Positions 7,020-15,459 are shown, counted from the first letter of the stretch. The stretch is 16,389 bases of DNA from CAYYFV01 sp965660075 (GCA_965660075.1 CBFHYO010000012.1:1-16389); one strand, 5' to 3'. Numbers and translations are program-made. Notes: generated by a model not told the origin, from the letters alone.

Positions 7020-8060
7020 ATGCTTACAGAAATAACTGAAATACAAAATCAAGCATTGCAAGAAATCTCTCAGTGTGAGAAATCGGAGCAAATTCTTGAT
7101 ATTGAAAAAAAATATATAGGAAAACAAGGTGCCCTAGCTGACATCTTAAAAAACATCAAAAATTTAGATGTGGAAGCAAAAAAAACAATTGGTCAAAAAG
7201 CCAATATAAGCAAGCATGAAATTCAAAATGCTCTTTTAAACAAAAAACAAGAACTAGAAAACAAAGAGTTACTAGAACAACTCAAGGCAGAAAAGATAGA
7301 TGTCACACTCCCATCAAAAAAACCAAACAACGCAACAATCAACGCACTCTCTGCTATACAAAAACAAGCAGAAGAAATTTTTGAAAAAATGGGTTTTGCA
7401 ATTGCAGACGGTCCACACATAGAATCTGAATTATATAATTTTGACTCATTAAATTTCAAAACACATCACCCAGCCAGAGACATTCAAGATACTTTTTTTA
7501 TAGACAAAGAATCAAACCCAGAACATGGTAAGTTAGTTTTAAGAACTCATACATCACCAGTACAAGTTAGAAGCATGCTAAAAATGAGTGCTCCGCTAAA
7601 AATTATTATTCCCGGCAGAGTATATAGAAACGAAGATCAAGACGCTACACACGAACACACATTTTATCAAATAGAAGGTCTTCTAATAGATGAAAATATT
7701 GGCATTGGACACCTAAAAGCAGTCCTCGAAGAATTCCTTTCTCAATTATTCAACACAAAGATAGAAACAAAATTCAGACCAGGGTACTTCCCTTTTACAG
7801 AGCCTAGTTTAGAACTAGATATGTCATGCGTATTCTGCAAAAAATCAGGTTGTAAAATATGTAAACACACAGGATTTATTGAACTACTTGGCTGTGGAAT
7901 GGTCCACCCAAATGTTTTAAAAGCTTCTAACATAGACCCAAATAAGCACCAAGGGTTTGCCTTTGGAATGGGCTTAGATAGAATTTTAATGCTCAAACAT
8001 GGGTTTGCATCGGTATGTGATCTTAGAGCAAACGACCTTAGAATACTTAAACAGTTATAA
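7020..8060 (+). CDS. pheS: Phenylalanyl-tRNA synthetase alpha subunit
   Basis: A 346-residue class II synthetase catalytic subunit that charges tRNA-Phe as a PheS2-PheT2 heterotetramer in the cytosol. An N-terminal coiled-coil arm (about 1-95) contacts tRNA. The catalytic core follows: HPARDIQDTFFI (150-161), THTSPVQVRSM (176-186), motif 2 GRVYRNEDQDATHEHTF (199-215), and motif 3 GFAFGMGLDRILM (312-324). A four-cysteine knuckle, C270-x2-C273-x4-C278-x2-C281, precedes the usual GCGMVHPNVL; similar cysteines occur in many bacterial PheS proteins. The length is normal. It is first in the cluster with pheT, separated by a single base. Confidence 0.98.
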   Translation: MLTEITEIQNQALQEISQCEKSEQILDIEKKYIGKQGALADILKNIKNLDVEAKKTIGQKANISKHEIQNALLNKKQELENKELLEQLKAEKIDVTLPSKKPNNATINALSAIQKQAEEIFEKMGFAIADGPHIESELYNFDSLNFKTHHPARDIQDTFFIDKESNPEHGKLVLRTHTSPVQVRSMLKMSAPLKIIIPGRVYRNEDQDATHEHTFYQIEGLLIDENIGIGHLKAVLEEFLSQLFNTKIETKFRPGYFPFTEPSLELDMSCVFCKKSGCKICKHTGFIELLGCGMVHPNVLKASNIDPNKHQGFAFGMGLDRILMLKHGFASVCDLRANDLRILKQL

Positions 8061-8061
8061 A

Positions 8062-10482
8062 ATGTACGCAAGTTTAAATTGGATAAAAAAATATATTAAA
8101 ACAAATCTTGAGCCATCTAGCGAAGAATTAAGAGAACTCTTAACTCTTCACTCATTCGAAATAGATGGGGTGGAAAGTGAACAAGAAAAATACAAAAACA
8201 TAGTAGTTGGGCAAATTTTCGAACTACACAAACACGAAAACGCAGACTCATTAACCGTTTGTAAAGTCGATATTGGATCAGAAGTAGTTCAAATAGTATG
8301 CGGTGGTTCCAACCTAGAACAAGACATGTTAGTAGCAGTAGCGCTACCAGGATCAAAAGTAAAATGGCATGGCGAAGGTGATTACATCACTTTGCAAAAA
8401 ACAAAAATACGTGGAGAATCTAGCTTTGGAATGATTTGCGCCGCAGAAGAAATCGGACTTGGGCTTTCAAAAGACAAAGAAATAATGGATCTCAATTACA
8501 CAAAAGCAAAACCTGGAACTAATATTGCTGAATTATTTGAAAAAAAAGACATAATTTTTGATATAGATAATAAATCAATAACAAATAGACCAGACTTATG
8601 GGGACATTATGGACTCGCACGCGAAATAGCAGCTATTACAAACAGCAAGTTTATTCCATTTGAAAAATCAAAAAAAGTTAAAATTCCAAGTACTGGAGAA
8701 CAAGCGATTATTCACTTAGAAAACCCAGAAATAATTAAACGTTTTCAAACACTAATTATTGAAAACTTAGAAGTCAAACCATCACCAAAATTAATTCAAG
8801 AAAAGCTCGAAAAATGTGGCTTTAAACCAGTCAATAACATTGTAGATGCCACAACTATTGTCCAACTAGATCTAGGTATGCCAATGCACGCATATGATTT
8901 TGAAGATATTTCAGAAAACGGTCTAGCAGAATTAACAATAAAATACGCAAATCCAGAAAATGATAAACAGGTAGAATTACTTGATGGTAAAAAAATAGAC
9001 TTACAAGCAAACGATCCAGTTATTTGCAAAAAAGACACTCCACTTTGCCTGCTTGGTACAATGGGAATGATGTTTTCATCTGTAAATCAAAATACAAAAA
9101 AAATAATGGTAGAAGCCGCTGCTTTTAATCAAGAAATCCTAAGAAAATCACAAAAAAATCACAACATTAGAACAGATAGTTACCAAAGACACGAAAAAGC
9201 AGTAGACCCAGAACAAACCACCATGGCTATCCATTTGTTTGTTGAAACACTTTTACAATCATGCCCTGAATTAAAGGTTTCTGGAGAAATTCAAGATGCA
9301 TATCCACATCCATATACAATTGAACCAATAACGCTACCATTACACAAATTAAATACATATTTAAGCCTGACACTCACCACAGAACAATCAAAAGAAATCT
9401 TAGAAAAGCTTGGTTTTTTTGTCGAAATTCAAGAAGATAACATTGTGGCTACCCCACCTAGTTTTAGATCTACAGGTGATATCTCGATTCCAGAAGATTT
9501 AATAGAAGAAATCGGCAGAATTTACGGGTACTACAACATTCCATCAATAATGCCTAAACCAAGTGAAAATCTAAACTTCGAAAACAAATCACGTAAGTTC
9601 GAACATAAACTCAGAGATTTTCTTAGTAATATAGGCTACTTCGAGGCATTAAATTACTGTTTTTATGGAGAAAACACTATAACCGCACTAAATTTAAATA
9701 TAAACTCACACATTAAAATTGCGAACGCACTTTCAAAAGAGGCTTATGCAATGAGAACATCACTACTACCAAACCTCTTAAACACACTAAAAACAAATAA
9801 AGACTTTAGTGATAACAACCAGTTTTTTGAAATAGGAAGAACATACACAGAAGTAGGTCAGTTTTTTCCAGCAGAAGAGCTTAAAATTGCCATAATCAAA
9901 CAATCAAAAGAAGAAAATTTCTTTGAAATTAAAGGTGTTGTCGAAAGTATCTTCGATAAACATGGTTTCAAATCAATTAAATATATTGAAGGTAGCCAAA
10001 GTAACGAATACCAACATCCATACAAAATCTTAGACATCCTTTCTCATGATGGAAAACTAATCGGACAAATTTTTGGAGTATCCCCAGTGTCTCTGCAAAA
10101 ACTAGATCTTCCAACAAACAAATTTGTAACATTCGCAACAATCAATCTAGGAATGCTTGAACACTTACCTCAAAGTATCAAAAAACCAAAACTAGTTTCT
10201 AAATATCCAGCAACAACATTCGATGTATCTGTAGTAATTAACTCAGAAATCACCTATTCAGAAATTCTTAAACAAATAAACAAATCATCAAATCTTATTC
10301 AATCAGTAGAACTTTTTGATTTATATACAGGCTCGAATATTGATGCAAATTCAAAAGCACTTGCCTTTAAAATAACCTTACAAAGCTTAGATAGAACGCT
10401 CGAAGACACAGACCTACACGAGGCTCAAAACAAAATTTTTGAAAATTTAGAATCAATCGGAGGCACAATCAGAGGTAAATAA
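8062..10482 (+). CDS. pheT: Phenylalanyl-tRNA synthetase beta subunit
   Basis: An 806-residue full-length bacterial PheT, partner of PheS. Domains in order: an N-terminal segment MYASLNWIKKYIKTN; an EMAP/OB-type tRNA-binding domain (about 45-150, with HENADSLTVCKVD and GGSNLEQDMLVAVALPG); the B1 block DIDNKSITNRPDLWGHYGLAREIA (167-190); the B3/B4 editing domain; the B5 domain ending SIPEDLIEEIGRIYGY; and a C-terminal FDX-ACB anticodon-binding domain in about the last 93 residues (SKYPATTFDVSVV). The frame is open back to 7999 inside pheS, but homology begins at the ATG at 8062, one base after the pheS TAA. This implies coupled translation. queG follows 5 bp downstream. Confidence 0.98.
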   Translation: MYASLNWIKKYIKTNLEPSSEELRELLTLHSFEIDGVESEQEKYKNIVVGQIFELHKHENADSLTVCKVDIGSEVVQIVCGGSNLEQDMLVAVALPGSKVKWHGEGDYITLQKTKIRGESSFGMICAAEEIGLGLSKDKEIMDLNYTKAKPGTNIAELFEKKDIIFDIDNKSITNRPDLWGHYGLAREIAAITNSKFIPFEKSKKVKIPSTGEQAIIHLENPEIIKRFQTLIIENLEVKPSPKLIQEKLEKCGFKPVNNIVDATTIVQLDLGMPMHAYDFEDISENGLAELTIKYANPENDKQVELLDGKKIDLQANDPVICKKDTPLCLLGTMGMMFSSVNQNTKKIMVEAAAFNQEILRKSQKNHNIRTDSYQRHEKAVDPEQTTMAIHLFVETLLQSCPELKVSGEIQDAYPHPYTIEPITLPLHKLNTYLSLTLTTEQSKEILEKLGFFVEIQEDNIVATPPSFRSTGDISIPEDLIEEIGRIYGYYNIPSIMPKPSENLNFENKSRKFEHKLRDFLSNIGYFEALNYCFYGENTITALNLNINSHIKIANALSKEAYAMRTSLLPNLLNTLKTNKDFSDNNQFFEIGRTYTEVGQFFPAEELKIAIIKQSKEENFFEIKGVVESIFDKHGFKSIKYIEGSQSNEYQHPYKILDILSHDGKLIGQIFGVSPVSLQKLDLPTNKFVTFATINLGMLEHLPQSIKKPKLVSKYPATTFDVSVVINSEITYSEILKQINKSSNLIQSVELFDLYTGSNIDANSKALAFKITLQSLDRTLEDTDLHEAQNKIFENLESIGGTIRGK

Positions 10483-10487
10483 ATTAT

Positions 10488-11564
10488 ATGTCAGAGAAAA
10501 TTGATATAAAAACTCAAATTACAAACCTAAGCCAAAGCTTAGGTTTTTCTGACTGCAAAATTGCATCCGCAACCAAACTCGACCAATACAACAAACACTA
10601 CGCAGAATTTATCGCCAAAGGCCGCCATGGACAAATGCAATATCTCGAAAACCACGCCCCTCTAAAAACAAACCCAGAGCTAATTCAACCAGGTGCCAAA
10701 AGCATCATAATGCTCTCTATCAACTATTTTCAGGCACGTCGCGATCTTAAAAACAGTTGGCAACCACAAATCCACATTCCCACTCACAAAGAGGGCCAAG
10801 TAGCACGCTACGCATTTGGACGAGACTACCATAAAGTTTTTAAAAACAAATTAAAACAATTAGCCAAACTAATAAACGAACAATTTCCAGAATCCAAAAC
10901 TCGTTTTTTTGCAGACTCCGGACCATTGCTCGAGCGCCAATACGCAGAATTTTCTGGACTTGGATACATTGGCAAAAACTGTCTACTAATAACACGCAAA
11001 CACGGAAGCTGGGTTTTACTTGGTGAACTCATAACCACTCTAGATATTCCAGTCGACGAACCTTTCGACCGCCAAAGCATGCAATGCGGTAGCTGCAATA
11101 AATGCCAAGTCGCCTGCCCAACAGGTGCTCTCGATGCAGATTACAAAATGGACGCCTCCAAATGCATCTCTTACCTAACTATCGAATACAAAGGTATTAT
11201 CCCAGAAGAACTTCGACCGAAAATTGGCAACTGGATATTTGGCTGCGATATTTGCCAAGAAGTCTGCCCTCACAACATTCGTGCCAAACAAGCAACCCTA
11301 CCAGATTTTACCACTGCTATTGCCGGTAATCACCTCGACCTACAAGAAATACTCGAAATCCCAGACGACCAAGCCTACCTGGCTCGCTTCGCAGGATCGC
11401 CTCTCATGCGTGCCAAACGCACAAAACTACTTCGCAACGCCTGCATAGTTGCAGCCAACCTAAAACGCGCAGATTTACTCCCACAAATAGAAAAACTCTG
11501 CCTAGATCAAGACAAAATCATTTCCCACCATGCCCAGTGGGCCAAACACAAACTAACAAATTAA
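10488..11564 (+). CDS. queG: Epoxyqueuosine reductase
   Basis: A 358-residue cobalamin-dependent iron-sulfur enzyme that reduces epoxyqueuosine to queuosine at tRNA position 34, the last step of queuosine synthesis. HGQMQYLENHAPLKTNPELI (48-67) and VARYAFGRDYHKVF (105-118) form the cobalamin/substrate fold. DSGPLLER (143-150) holds the catalytic Asp143. GLGYIGKN (157-164) is conserved. Two [4Fe-4S] clusters are provided by C200, C203, C206, C210, C226, C253, C256 and C260. The C-terminus has the usual HEAT-like tail with SPLMRAKRTKLLRNA. No other queuosine gene is in view, so the precursor could be made or salvaged elsewhere. Its second half is clearly G+C-richer (about 50% in sampled lines) with many C-ending codons, unlike pheT. 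The 5' end contains a terminator-like hairpin. Confidence 0.96.
   Translation: MSEKIDIKTQITNLSQSLGFSDCKIASATKLDQYNKHYAEFIAKGRHGQMQYLENHAPLKTNPELIQPGAKSIIMLSINYFQARRDLKNSWQPQIHIPTHKEGQVARYAFGRDYHKVFKNKLKQLAKLINEQFPESKTRFFADSGPLLERQYAEFSGLGYIGKNCLLITRKHGSWVLLGELITTLDIPVDEPFDRQSMQCGSCNKCQVACPTGALDADYKMDASKCISYLTIEYKGIIPEELRPKIGNWIFGCDICQEVCPHNIRAKQATLPDFTTAIAGNHLDLQEILEIPDDQAYLARFAGSPLMRAKRTKLLRNACIVAANLKRADLLPQIEKLCLDQDKIISHHAQWAKHKLTN
10523..10549 (+). terminator. Terminator-like hairpin inside the start of queG
   Basis: AAACCTAAGC (10523-10532) and GCTTAGGTTT (10537-10546) form a perfect 10-bp stem around a CAAA loop, followed by TT to 10548, so five Ts follow the GC part. It begins 35 nt after the queG ATG, within codons for residues 12-20, which are needed for the QueG fold. 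It may be an attenuator, a translational hairpin, or coincidence. Confidence 0.55.
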
Positions 11565-13718
11565 TTATTCTTGCCCACGCGGTTTTAATCTTAACACAAC
11601 CATTCCCTCATGAGCTAAATTGTTACAGCTACAACCGAAAATCGCACCGGGATCAGCCTCAATAATTTCATAGTCCACCACTGAAAAACCATACTCCTGA
11701 TCCTGACTCTGAAATTTTCTAAAATCTTCCATAGACATGACAACCATTTTAGACTCTTGAGAACTCGCTACATACCTAGTTAAATGCGCCAATCTTGCTT
11801 GAACATGTGACAAAGAACCACTCGAAAATCTAATAAGCTTTGTGAAACTATTAGAAGTTTCACTTGACCATTCTGAAGAGTTTTCTGTTAAAAATTCTCT
11901 AACCAAAGTAGTATTCACACTAGCTAAAGTTTGACTTACAACCTCAAGTAATCTGGCTCTATTTACAAGTCGATTCTCAACACTTCCATTAATAAATTGC
12001 TGAATAAATTTATAATCACTTTCAGAATAAAAAGAACTCGCATCTAAATCATGTAACATAATCAAATCTGACTGACGAATATTTTCGAGTCCCGCCCAGT
12101 CATCTTGTTCCGAATGAAATGCATTTAAGTAAAATTCAATTCTCACTGGTCTATTATAAATCTTTAAATTAAGAATACTTAAATTAGCATTGGTTGAGTC
12201 AACTTCAAAATCAGTAACATCTGAAATCACTGAAGAATTTTGAGCAAGTAGTCTCAAAACAGAAACGATATTAGATCTTTTATCAGTTACCTCGGTGAAT
12301 TTAATTAAAGCACGCTCAATATTTGTATTTTCAAAGACCCTCGCAACTGTTTCAACCAAACCTACATGATCTCCAGAACCAGGATATGTTAAAACGAGTT
12401 CGTTATCACCTGACACATTCTGACGCAAACATTCTCCAAGTAAACTCAAGGCTTGTGAATGAAAAAAACCAGAACGAGCAAAATTTGATTCAGATTCTAA
12501 CCAGTTTAAAGAACTTTCATCTTCTCTATAACTCAAACCATCAAATTGGGTTAACACACCACCTTCAAAACTCTCAAATGATCTTCGCAAAAACTGCCTA
12601 TCACCTAAATGAATAAAGAGTAAATTATACATCTTGCTCGACAAACAATTATTATCTATACCAAGTTTTATATATTGCAAAATAGATTTTCTACTCTCAT
12701 TTTCACTGTTTGTTGTGTCAAATTCCTGCTGAGTTAAACCACTCATAATTGAATCAACACCAATAATTAAATTAGGTTCATCAAATGCTTGTAATACTTT
12801 CAGCTTAAATTCATTGCGAGAGCCAGCATCCATATTATCCAAAACCAAATTTGTGAACTGCAAGAAACTACGAATATTAAACTGAGCAACAAAACTTTCT
12901 GGATCAGAAATAAATTCACTTAAAAGCCGTTGTTGTTGGACTAATAAATCATTATAAGAAGCTTGGTTTTCTGCAGATAATTCACCATGTTCTGTTAGTC
13001 TCGCAAACATACTCATTAAAGCTCTCCTAAAAGCATTTCCATACTCATGAGTACTAATTTCTAATGGATGTAATGGTCCATCGGAACTAAAACATAGATC
13101 AATTACATCAACAAAACTTCTAAAAACAACTTTTAATATCTTATTACAAGAATCAGCACTAAAAGATTCAGAATCAAATACAGCTAATTCAAAAAATTGC
13201 CTAAACCCAAGGTGTCCACGTACAAATTCGGGATCTGTTTGTAACAAGTTTTCAAAAGCCTGCTTAAAATTTGGAAATTTTAAATTTCGAGCATATAAAA
13301 TCAATTTCGAAGATCTAGAAGTGTTTGCAAAAACAACTGACAAAACATATCGCATCTTATCTGGAAACTCAGAAAAAAACTCATCTAATCTTGCAAATAA
13401 TTCTTCAGAATTCAAAGTATCTATATCTAGCAACAAATTATTCAATTTTAACATAGTCACAGATTCATAAATAGAGTCAATTAAATCTCGCAATTCGTTA
13501 TCCAAAACATCATTGTCTTGTTGTAATTCAAATAACAAGTCGGCAACCATTACATCAAATTGATCCCGCTCAGAACTTGTAGATAAAAGTGCACGAGAAT
13601 TCAAAACACAAATATCTAACTCCTGTTCCCATTCATCAATAGATCTAATATTTTCTGAATTAAAATTAACAGTATCTAATCCTAAATCAAAATTTGTTAT
13701 ATCTTCAAAATTATTCAT
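11565..13718 (-). CDS. 717-residue protein of unknown function, possible methyltransferase-like region
   Basis: I do not recognise the family. The 717-residue product is acidic and mostly alpha-helical by pattern, with no signal peptide and no membrane segment, so it is probably cytosolic. Residues 1-430 are helical and rich in Leu, Ser, Asp and Phe. Residues 440-560 have an alternating strand/helix character: LVLTYPGSGDHVGLVETV (441-458) resembles a glycine-rich motif I loop, FTEVTDKR (474-481) an acidic post-I strand, and DLIMLHDLD (551-559) a motif IV. This suggests, but does not prove, a class I methyltransferase fold. The C-terminus (655-717) contains FGCSCNN with two close cysteines and the MVVLRLKPRGQE tail. 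Its ATG overlaps the end of the 69-codon gene by 8 bp, so it is translated in tandem with it. Its stop abuts that of queG with no gap. Confidence 0.8.
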   Translation of the reverse strand: MNNFEDITNFDLGLDTVNFNSENIRSIDEWEQELDICVLNSRALLSTSSERDQFDVMVADLLFELQQDNDVLDNELRDLIDSIYESVTMLKLNNLLLDIDTLNSEELFARLDEFFSEFPDKMRYVLSVVFANTSRSSKLILYARNLKFPNFKQAFENLLQTDPEFVRGHLGFRQFFELAVFDSESFSADSCNKILKVVFRSFVDVIDLCFSSDGPLHPLEISTHEYGNAFRRALMSMFARLTEHGELSAENQASYNDLLVQQQRLLSEFISDPESFVAQFNIRSFLQFTNLVLDNMDAGSRNEFKLKVLQAFDEPNLIIGVDSIMSGLTQQEFDTTNSENESRKSILQYIKLGIDNNCLSSKMYNLLFIHLGDRQFLRRSFESFEGGVLTQFDGLSYREDESSLNWLESESNFARSGFFHSQALSLLGECLRQNVSGDNELVLTYPGSGDHVGLVETVARVFENTNIERALIKFTEVTDKRSNIVSVLRLLAQNSSVISDVTDFEVDSTNANLSILNLKIYNRPVRIEFYLNAFHSEQDDWAGLENIRQSDLIMLHDLDASSFYSESDYKFIQQFINGSVENRLVNRARLLEVVSQTLASVNTTLVREFLTENSSEWSSETSNSFTKLIRFSSGSLSHVQARLAHLTRYVASSQESKMVVMSMEDFRKFQSQDQEYGFSVVDYEIIEADPGAIFGCSCNNLAHEGMVVLRLKPRGQE

Positions 13719-13920
13719 CTTTGTGTTTTAAATTACCGGTTTTCACATCTAACTTCAAAATGGTTCTTTCATACAAACCAGATCTATCGAGCACACTTAG
13801 CAAGTTCTTTTTTTGTTCAATAGTTAACAAATCAAAATTAGACAAAATCAATTCTTTTTTTGAACTCGAAATTAACCTTTCGTTGGATTGTAAAATTAAA
13901 TTCCGTAAAACTTTATCCAT
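13711..13920 (-). CDS. Small 69-residue protein, unknown, first gene of the pair
   Basis: A 69-residue protein, mostly helical and charged (about 1-50), ending in a Lys/Asp-rich strand-like tail (ILKLDVKTGNLKHKDE). No family is recognised, and there is no signal peptide, cysteine or membrane segment. Three things make it credible despite its size: an excellent extended -10 promoter sits 22 bp upstream; its TAA lies inside an 8-bp overlap with the ATG of the 717-residue gene (ATGAATAA), a layout of translational coupling; and it fills the whole space between the promoter and the large gene. It could be a partner or regulator of the 717-residue protein. An overlapping plus-strand frame at 13694-13933 is judged a shadow. 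Confidence 0.7.
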   Translation of the reverse strand: MDKVLRNLILQSNERLISSSKKELILSNFDLLTIEQKKNLLSVLDRSGLYERTILKLDVKTGNLKHKDE

Positions 13921-13941
13921 TAATATTTATTAAATCTTAAA

Positions 13942-13970
13942 ATTATAGCATTTTCACACCCAAATTGCAA
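13942..13970 (-). promoter_or_regulatory. Promoter of the 69/717-residue gene pair (extended -10)
   Basis: On the minus strand, TTGCAA (13970 to 13965), 17 bp, TATAAT (13947 to 13942) preceded by TGC. This gives a perfect -10 with extended TGN and optimal spacing. It is the best promoter in the window, with an inferred leader of about 15 nt to the ATG at 13920. Confidence 0.78.
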
Positions 13971-13994
13971 AAAACCAAGTTTTATAGTAAAATA
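13965..13994 (+). promoter_or_regulatory. Promoter of the transglycosylase gene, sharing the -35 box
   Basis: TTGCAA (13965-13970), 18 bp, TAAAAT (13989-13994), with the ATG at 14014 and an inferred leader of about 13 nt. The -35 hexamer is its own reverse complement and is the same six bases used by the minus-strand promoter, so the two genes should compete for RNA polymerase. Confidence 0.6.
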
Positions 13995-14013
13995 ATAAGA
14001 TTTAAATATAAAA

Positions 14014-15459
14014 ATGACAGAAAGACTACAGAACCAAACCTCATTTAATTCGTCCGAAATAATATCTAATTCCGGATCCGAAAGACAATATTACAACAGT
14101 AATTTTGAACCTATATCAAGAAGTGAGTATTTAGAAGGACATAAGACAAATAGCGCATTTATGATTCCAAAAATGGAGATTGAACCAATGCGAGAAAAAA
14201 TGCATCAAGCAGATATAATCAAACAATATACAGTTTTAAAAAGTTTATTTGCACAAACTTCACTTTTTCAGGAATATTTCACATCAGAATCGCTTCAAAA
14301 TTCGTTTTTTCAAAGAGTCTTTTTTGGTCTACTAGCATCAGAAAGTGCTTTTGGAACATTGACCACAGTGCAAAAAGAAGGAACCAACAAAGGCCTCTAT
14401 CAAATAACCGGTACTTCTATCAAAGACGCCCCAAATGCCAGAACATACCAAACCCTCTGGCCATACAAAGTCCGTCCGCAAAGACGACACATAACCGATA
14501 TTAGATACTCAGCTAGACTCTGCGTTTTAAACTTTGAAAGAATATATGAGATAACAAAACCACTACTTAGTAGTTTTAGTGAATCATCAAAAGCAGAATT
14601 AATATTACCAATTTTTATCATTGCCTACAACCAAGGCGGGGGCGCAGCCAAATCAGTTATAAAACAAGTTCTTGAATACAAAGATGAACACAACAGGTTT
14701 CCAAGTCGAACCGAAATGCTACAAAACGCATTAAAGGCTAAACATTATCAACCTGGTCATTTAACGTATTTTTTCAAAATTTGGCATTACTCTGAACAAC
14801 TGCGAACGGATGAACAATCCATAGCCCAAGAAGCCTTATCATACCAACAATCAAGCCAGGCACGACAACAATTAAGCACTCAAGTTCGACAACAAACCCC
14901 TCAACAAAGAGCCGAAATAGAAAACCAAAGAAGAATAGATATAGATACTCTATTTGCACCAATCAACAGAAACAATCCAACTAGACGATTAACCAAACAG
15001 CAGCAAGTTGAACAAATGATTAGAGAAGTTGAACAGATGCAAAGAGAAGTAAGAGAATTACAAGTAGCAGTAGACACACTGCAACAAGAGCAACAAGTCC
15101 AAGCACAAGAAACAAATCAAGTAGAACAAACATCCCAGCCAGAAATTTTAACACCTATAACTTGGGCAGATGTAATCCAAGAGGGTTCACTAGACAACCT
15201 TTCAGAAACTGAATTACTATACTTTGTAATCGATACCTTCATGCCACAAAGACAAACAGAAACTCAAGCCGATGGCACTACAGTCCACACAGACACCTAT
15301 CCATTTAACATAATTGTAACAACAGAAATTAAAGATAGAACTAAATACCAAACTATAAATACAAGCAAAACAAATATTAAATCTGAATTACTTCAAACAC
15401 CAATCAATCAACATCAAAAAAGACCACCTAACCTAGATTCAAGTTTCGATGTCAGTTAA
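14014..15459 (+). CDS. Lytic transglycosylase (SLT-type) domain protein with Gln-rich coiled-coil tail
   Basis: A 481-residue protein. Residues about 100-265 match the lysozyme-like SLT fold: GLLASESAFG (105-114) with catalytic Glu110, NKGLYQIT (125-132), IIAYNQGGGAA (202-212), and LTYFFKIWHYSEQL (250-263). Such domains cleave the glycan strands of peptidoglycan between MurNAc and GlcNAc. The N-terminal 100 residues are Ser/Gln-rich and not recognised. Residues 270-375 are very Gln/Glu/Arg-rich, with heptad-like coiled coil at about 328-371 (EQMIREVEQMQREVRELQ). The last 100 residues form a separate unknown module. There is no signal peptide or membrane segment, although the substrate is outside the cytoplasm, so export by a dedicated route, phage-like lysis, or a signal-less role must be considered. 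Divergent from the 69/717-residue pair. Confidence 0.82.
   Translation: MTERLQNQTSFNSSEIISNSGSERQYYNSNFEPISRSEYLEGHKTNSAFMIPKMEIEPMREKMHQADIIKQYTVLKSLFAQTSLFQEYFTSESLQNSFFQRVFFGLLASESAFGTLTTVQKEGTNKGLYQITGTSIKDAPNARTYQTLWPYKVRPQRRHITDIRYSARLCVLNFERIYEITKPLLSSFSESSKAELILPIFIIAYNQGGGAAKSVIKQVLEYKDEHNRFPSRTEMLQNALKAKHYQPGHLTYFFKIWHYSEQLRTDEQSIAQEALSYQQSSQARQQLSTQVRQQTPQQRAEIENQRRIDIDTLFAPINRNNPTRRLTKQQQVEQMIREVEQMQREVRELQVAVDTLQQEQQVQAQETNQVEQTSQPEILTPITWADVIQEGSLDNLSETELLYFVIDTFMPQRQTETQADGTTVHTDTYPFNIIVTTEIKDRTKYQTINTSKTNIKSELLQTPINQHQKRPPNLDSSFDVS

Noticed and set aside
7999..8061. Longer PheT start inside pheS
   Set aside because: The frame is open, but the added 21 residues have no PheT homology and the normal N-terminus begins at the ATG at 8062.
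11531..11578. GTGGGC/GCCCAC inverted repeat over the queG end as terminator
   Set aside because: Six base pairs with a loop of about 30 nt and no T tract on either strand.
13694..13933. 79-codon plus-strand frame over the 69-codon gene
   Set aside because: It covers the start region of the coupled minus-strand pair and lacks a promoter or start context; a shadow is more likely.
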